DNA of 64,000 nucleotides. Origin: a bacterium (GTDB lineage: Bacteria; Krumholzibacteriota; Krumholzibacteriia; LZORAL124-64-63). Below, one piece after another: positions 59,343-64,000 of this stretch (position 1 is its first letter; the number at the start of each line of letters is the position of its first letter). The notes beneath the pieces are model-generated. The model saw only the letters and a program-made list of their open reading frames with translations. It was not told the DNA's origin and did not search any database. A program made the translations under genes and the position numbers. The stretch is from positions 62,001 to 126,000 of the forward strand of contig JADJQR010000001.1 of NCBI GenBank assembly GCA_016712675.1, read 5' to 3'.

Positions 59343-59392
59343 GGTCAGCCGGCCGCGTCGATCCCCGCTGCCCCAGGAGCCTGTCCCCCGCC

Positions 59393-61081
59393 ATGTGCTC
59401 GATCTTCTGCCTGCTCGACCTGAAGTCCGATCCCGCCGAGCTGCGCCGCCGCGCGCTGGACATGTCCCGGCTGATGCGCCACCGGGGGCCCGACTGGTCG
59501 GGCATCCACACGGCGGCCGGCGCGATCCTGGCGCACGAGCGGCTGGCCATCGTCGATCCGGCCGGCGGCGCGCAGCCGCTGGTCAGTCCCGACGGCGCGC
59601 ACGTGCTGGCGGTCAACGGCGAGATCTACAACCACCAGGAGCTGCGCGCCCAGCTGCAGGCGCCGTATGCGTTCAGGACCGGCTCGGACTGCGAGGTGAT
59701 CCTGGCGCTGTACGCGGAGCAGGGTGACGCGTTCGTCGACCGGCTGCGCGGGATGTTCGCGTTCGTGCTGTACGACCAGGCGCGCGGCCGCTGGCTCATC
59801 GCGCGCGACCACCTGGGCATCGTGCCGCTGTACACCGGGCGCGACGAGGCGGGCACGCTGCACGTGGCCTCGGAGCTGAAGGCGCTGGAGCCGGTGTGCC
59901 GCGAGGTGACGGTGTTCCCGCCGGGGCACCTGTGGACCAGCGGGCAGACGACGCCGCGGCGGTGGTGGCGCCGCGACTGGCAGACGTGGGAGGGTGTTGA
60001 GCACCGCGTGACCGACCGCACGGCGCTGGCCGCCGCGCTGGACGACGCGGTGCGCAGCCATCTGATGTCGGACGTGCCGTACGGCGTGCTGGTGTCCGGC
60101 GGGCTGGACTCGTCGGTGATCGCGGCGCTGGCGGCGCGGCACGCGGCGATGCGCGTGGAGGACGGCGAGCGCTCGCCGGCGTGGTGGCCGCGGCTGCACA
60201 GCTTCTCGGTGGGGCTGCAGGACGCGCCGGACCTGATTGCCGCGCGCGAGGTGGCCGCGCACCTGGGCACCGTGCACCACGAGGTGGTCTACACGGTGCA
60301 GGAGGGGCTGGACGCCGTGCCGGACGTCATCCGCCACCTCGAGACCTTCGACGTGACCACGATCCGCGCCGGCACGCCGATGTACCTGCTGGCGCGGCGC
60401 ATCCGTGCCATGGGCATCAAGATGGTGCTGTCGGGCGAGGGCGCCGACGAGATCTTCGGCGGCTACCTCTACTTCCACAAGGCGCCCGGCGCGCAGGAGC
60501 TGCACCAGGAGCTGCTGCGCAAGCTGGAGAACCTGCACTGGTACGACTGCCTGCGCGCGAACAAGGCGATGGCGGCGTGGGGCGTCGAGGCGCGCGTGCC
60601 GTTCCTGGACAAGGAGTTCCTGGACGTGGCAATGACCATCGCCCCGCGCGACAAGCTGTGCGGGCTGGGCGTGATCGAGAAGAAGGTGCTGCGCGAGTGC
60701 TTTGCCGACCTGCTGCCGCCGAGCGTGGCCTGGCGCCAGAAAGAGCAGTTCAGCGACGGCGTCGGCTACGGCTGGATCGACGCGCTGAAGGCCACGGCCG
60801 AGCGCGTGGTCACCGACGAGGTGTTCGCCGACCGCAAGGCCGCGTTCCCGCTCAACACGCCGACCTCCAAGGAGGCGTACTTCTACCGCGCCGTCTTCGA
60901 GCAGCACTTCGGCGGCCGCGAGTCCGTGCTGCGCACCGTGCCGTTCGGCAAGTCGGTGGCGTGCTCGACCGAGGCGGCCCTGGCGTGGGATCCCTCGCTG
61001 CGGCTGCGCGACGACCCGTCGGGACGCGCCGTGCCCGGAGTGCACACGGAGGCCTACGATGGGTCCGAGCGATCGATCTAG
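59393..61081 (+). CDS. asnB: Asparagine synthase B (glutamine-hydrolysing)
   Basis: 562 residues, close to the 554 of E. coli AsnB and alike over the whole length. Met-Cys-Ser-Ile exposes the catalytic Cys after Met removal (N-terminal glutaminase). RLMRHRGPDWSG, VNGEIYNH and TGSDCEVI follow. The synthetase half has the ATP PP-loop SGGLDSS, SGEGADEIFGGYLYF and WGVEARVPFLD. It converts aspartate, glutamine and ATP to asparagine in the cytoplasm. AGGAG lies 13 nt before the start. The stop overlaps the stop of the convergent hybrid kinase by 4 bp. No amidated-peptide or glycan genes are adjacent, so this is likely the housekeeping enzyme. Confidence 0.97.
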   Translation: MCSIFCLLDLKSDPAELRRRALDMSRLMRHRGPDWSGIHTAAGAILAHERLAIVDPAGGAQPLVSPDGAHVLAVNGEIYNHQELRAQLQAPYAFRTGSDCEVILALYAEQGDAFVDRLRGMFAFVLYDQARGRWLIARDHLGIVPLYTGRDEAGTLHVASELKALEPVCREVTVFPPGHLWTSGQTTPRRWWRRDWQTWEGVEHRVTDRTALAAALDDAVRSHLMSDVPYGVLVSGGLDSSVIAALAARHAAMRVEDGERSPAWWPRLHSFSVGLQDAPDLIAAREVAAHLGTVHHEVVYTVQEGLDAVPDVIRHLETFDVTTIRAGTPMYLLARRIRAMGIKMVLSGEGADEIFGGYLYFHKAPGAQELHQELLRKLENLHWYDCLRANKAMAAWGVEARVPFLDKEFLDVAMTIAPRDKLCGLGVIEKKVLRECFADLLPPSVAWRQKEQFSDGVGYGWIDALKATAERVVTDEVFADRKAAFPLNTPTSKEAYFYRAVFEQHFGGRESVLRTVPFGKSVACSTEAALAWDPSLRLRDDPSGRAVPGVHTEAYDGSERSI

Positions 61082-63490
61082 GCGGTTCCACCCACGCCCG
61101 CGCCCAGCAGCGCACGGACGCGCGCAACCAGTTCCTCGGGGCTGAACGGCTTGTGCAGGAAGTCGCCGCCGGGTCCGGCGGCCTCGCGCAGGTCGCGCGC
61201 ATCATCCGTGTATCCGGAGATGAACAGCACGCGCAGGTCCGGCCGTGCGGCGCGTAGGCGCGCAGCCAACTCGCGGCCGCCCAGGCGCGGCATGACCACG
61301 TCCGTCAGCAGCAGGTCGAGCGGGCCCGCATGGGCGGCCGCCAGCTCGAGGGCAGCCTCGCCGTCGGCGGCCGACAGCACCGTGAAGCCCGCGCGCGCCA
61401 GGCAGTCGGCGGTCAGCTCGCGGACCATGGGCTCGTCCTCGGCGACCAGGATCGTCGCCGTCGCGTGGGCCGCGATCCGCGCGGGCGCGGCCGCTTCCGG
61501 CGCGGCGCCGGGTGCCACGCGCGGCAGGCAGACCGTCACCGTCGTGCCCTGGCCCGGACGGCTGTCCAGGAAGACGTCACCTCCGCTCTGGCGGACGATG
61601 CCGTACACCGTCGACAGGCCCAGCCCGGTGCCCTTGCCGCGATCCTTGGTCGTGAAGAAGGGGTCGAAGGCGCGGGCGCGCACCGCCTCGTCCATGCCGA
61701 CGCCGGTGTCGGCCACCACCAGTGCCACGTGCGGGCCGTCGTGCACGCCTGTCGCGTGATCGTCGCCCGCGCAGGCGACGGTGATCACGAGCTCGCCACC
61801 GTCCGGCATCGCGTCGCGCGCGTTGACGACCAGATTGACGATCACCTGCTCGATCTGGCTACGGTCGACCAGGGCCCAGCTGCCGCGGGCGTCGGTGTCG
61901 ATGCGCAGCCGGATGTGCTCGCCGATCAGGCGCCGCAGCATCTCGCCCAGCTGCTCGACGACGCCGCCCAGCTCCAGCACCTGCGGCGAGAGCACCTGGC
62001 GACGGCTGTAGGCCAGCAGCTGCCTAGTCAGCGCGGCGGCGCGTTCGGCGGCGCGCAGCACGCCGCCGGCGTGGCCGTGCGCCGGGCTCTGCGCGCCGAC
62101 GTCCGAGCGGATCAGCTCGGCGTAGCCGACGATGGCCGTCAGCACGTTGTTGAAGTCGTGCGCGATGCCGCCGGCGAGCTGCCCCACCGACTCGAGCCGC
62201 TGCGACTGGCGCAGCTGTTCCTCGAGCTGTCGCTGCGCCGTGATATCGGCGATGGCGCCATCGTAGCTGATGATCTCGCCATCGGGTCCGCGCACGATCG
62301 TGCTGGAAACCCGACCCCAGAACGTGGTGCCGTCCCGGCGGCGGAACGCCACCTCTTCGCCCGCGAGGAATCCGCTGCGGGCGATCGCGTCCAGCAGCTT
62401 GTGCCGACGCCGCGGATCCGCATGCAGATCGAAGGCGTTGGCGGCCAGTACCTGGGCGGAATCCGCGAAGCCGAACAGGCTCGGCGAAGGCCTGGTTCGC
62501 GTAGAGCATCGTGCCGTCGGGCCGGCTGCGGTACAGGCCCTCGTTGGCGTTGCGGTGCAGGGATTCCAGCAGCTCACGGCTCTCGGCCAGTTCGGCGCCG
62601 GTGCGGCGCCGATCGGCTTCGGCGGCGCGGCGCTCCGCCACCAGGGCGCCGAACACCAGCGGCATGGCCACCATCACCAGTTCGAGCAGCTGCAGAGAGA
62701 GGTGACGATCGTGCTCGGCCACCGCCAGGAATGGACCAAGACCGTTCGCGGTGCCGACGGCGATGACCACGGCCGCCAGCGAGCCCGCCGTCACCGCCCC
62801 GCGCGGCCCGTACCTCACCGCGGCGTAGAGCGCCACCAGCAGCGTGAGGTTGGCCAGCATGATCCCGGTCACGCCGTCGGGCCCCACCAGAAAGACCACG
62901 GCCACCAGGAGCGCCTGCACCACGGCCACGGCCGCCGCCTGCAGCGCACACACCAGATCTCCCCGCGGCCGCGGCGGCGCCAGCCACGCCAACGCGACCG
63001 GAACGACGGCCAGCAGACCCAGCGCGTTCATGCGCCACCAGCCGCCCCAGCCGGAGTAGAAGGGGGTGGTCGGGTTCCACATCACGCCGCGCGCAAGCCA
63101 CGAACATGCGACACTGGCCATGGGCGCAACGGTAGCCGCCACGCAGATGGCCAATACGTCGCGAAGCCGTTCGAGGCGCGGCTGGTAGCCCAGCCGACGC
63201 AGCAGCACGACGCCGACCAGCGCCTCCGCGGCGCTGCCGGTCGCGGCCGAAAGCGACACCGTCAGATCGTAGCCGACCAGCGTACGTTGGGTTGCCACCC
63301 CGAGGGCCACCACCCACCACGCGCGCACGCCCAACAGCCAGAGACCCGCCACCGCGACGCCCGTGGGCAGCCACATCACGGCCTGGTCGAGCACCTCGTA
63401 GCCGTATTCGCGGACCTGGGTGGAGGCGAGGAGGGCCAAAAGAAAGAGAACATGACGACCACAGGCCGCCACTATCGGGCGCGCGTTCAT
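61078..63490 (-). CDS. MASE1-PAS hybrid histidine kinase with C-terminal receiver (one frameshift)
   Basis: About 803 residues if repaired. The N-terminus (63490-62600) is a MASE1-like integral sensor with around eight membrane helices. A PAS domain follows ([12 protein letters not shown]), then the frame breaks near 62485: one extra C in a CC pair turns [13 protein letters not shown] out of frame. Downstream are a PAC-like segment ([12 protein letters not shown]), H-box [20 protein letters not shown]-box [11 protein letters not shown], lid [10 protein letters not shown] and a receiver (LVAEDEP, Asp in [10 protein letters not shown], Lys in HKPFSP). It is a complete hybrid kinase apart from the break, so a sequencing error or a very recent mutation is likely. 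Signal unknown. Confidence 0.82.
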
Positions 63491-63547
63491 CGGGCGAGGA
63501 TAAGTCTTGGGCCGGACGGCGTCAACGCCCGGCGGATCGGAGCCCGA

Positions 63548-64000
63548 TCACCGGAACAAGGACTTCGTCGCACCCCAATTCCTGGGTTCCGCGTGCACGG
63601 CCGCCTCGCACGTCAGCACCAGATCCAGGTGCCCGACCTGCGGCCGCGTGAACCCGGTCCCGTAGCAGAACGGGCTGAGCGGGAACTCCCCATGCACGTA
63701 GGAGACTTCCAGCGTGAAGACGCCGTCGTGCAGCCACGTCCAGTCGACCGCGGGCGTGAAGGTCAGGCCTTCGCTGAACGGCTCGAGGATCGGCAGCCAC
63801 ACCGCGACCGCGGCCGAGCTGCCGGCCACCGGGTCCGGATCGCAGGCGAGCGTCATCTCGAAGGGGACTGTTCCGGTCGGATTCTCGACGCCCTGGTAGA
63901 TGGTCCAGTGCTGCACGCCGCCGATGCCGGTCACCACCGCGTCCAGCGCGGTGACGCCCGACACGGCAGCACCGAAGTCGATGACGATGGTGTTGCCGGC
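63548..64000 (-). CDS. C-terminal part of a secreted beta-rich protein (5' end beyond window)
   Basis: The frame is open to the window edge, so only the last ~150 residues are visible. They show alternating strands (VFTLEVSYVHG, LDLVLTCEAAVH) with a Cys pair and an Asp/Pro-rich loop (CDPDPVAGSS). The end is EPRNWGATKSLFR, a short Trp-Gly and basic-aromatic tail of the kind seen on exported proteins in related candidate phyla; whether it is a sorting tail is a guess. The protein is probably extracytoplasmic. It lies 57 bp upstream of the MASE1 kinase on the same strand and so may be co-transcribed. Family not recognised. Confidence 0.65.
   Translation of the reverse strand, partial: AGNTIVIDFGAAVSGVTALDAVVTGIGGVQHWTIYQGVENPTGTVPFEMTLACDPDPVAGSSAAVAVWLPILEPFSEGLTFTPAVDWTWLHDGVFTLEVSYVHGEFPLSPFCYGTGFTRPQVGHLDLVLTCEAAVHAEPRNWGATKSLFR

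Overview
This window is one continuous stretch of a very G+C-rich bacterial chromosome. Several genes encode outer-membrane-type barrels, lipoproteins with a clear lipobox, and a secreted protein ending in a FlgD/T9SS-like sorting domain (NPFNP, then VRLRVFDVAGRLVRTL). Together with many DxDGDG calcium-binding repeats and FG-GAP-like propellers, this points to a diderm of the FCB superphylum. Candidatus Eisenbacteria or Krumholzibacteriota-type lineages are the best guess, but this is an inference from protein style and not a measured placement. Single-base frameshifts in two otherwise intact genes suggest a draft or metagenome-derived assembly.

Layout: 1-3157 is an operon of a Ser/Thr kinase (5' end missing), a TPR membrane protein and a DUF2235-type hydrolase. 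3230-7343 holds a PhoR/PhoB-like pair divergent from a von Willebrand A protein, with a tandem 11-bp repeat between them. 7457-13443 holds a lipoprotein, a PcfJ protein, the def-DUF309 operon, an HNH endonuclease and a VapB-like relic. 13444-18431 is a propeller-sensor histidine kinase, an NtrC-like regulator and a twice-frameshifted membrane gene. 18752-28323 is a mixed stretch: two envelope proteins, a secreted protein, a TlpA/ABC exporter/YCII operon, a CDP-alcohol phosphatidyltransferase and a WYL regulator behind a perfect 21-bp palindrome.

28360-34980 is the most interesting region. Two small secreted DxDGDG proteins lie divergent to a ZraSR-like histidine kinase/sigma-54 activator pair. 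Downstream are a third, larger DxDGDG protein and an outer-membrane barrel translationally coupled to it. Both small genes carry near-consensus -24/-12 promoters. The same inverted repeat, TTCGAC(C/G)-N4-(G/C)GTCGAA, sits about 100 bp upstream of each and recurs in front of the third. This looks like a self-contained sigma-54 envelope-sensing regulon.

35109-45000 carries a nitronate monooxygenase-like enzyme, a double retropepsin-like protease, an outer-membrane protein, an M28 peptidase coupled to a class D beta-lactamase, and a second NtrC-like regulator. The kinase paired with that regulator has an unusual layout, catalytic core first and propeller sensor last. 45262-64000 contains a 14-repeat double-propeller surface protein, DUF4919 and DUF3857/transglutaminase proteins, a phosphodiesterase-TPR lipoprotein, MarC, DUF1801, a tiny two-CW protein, asnB and a MASE1 hybrid histidine kinase. 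Signalling genes dominate: five two-component sensors and four response regulators in 64 kb.
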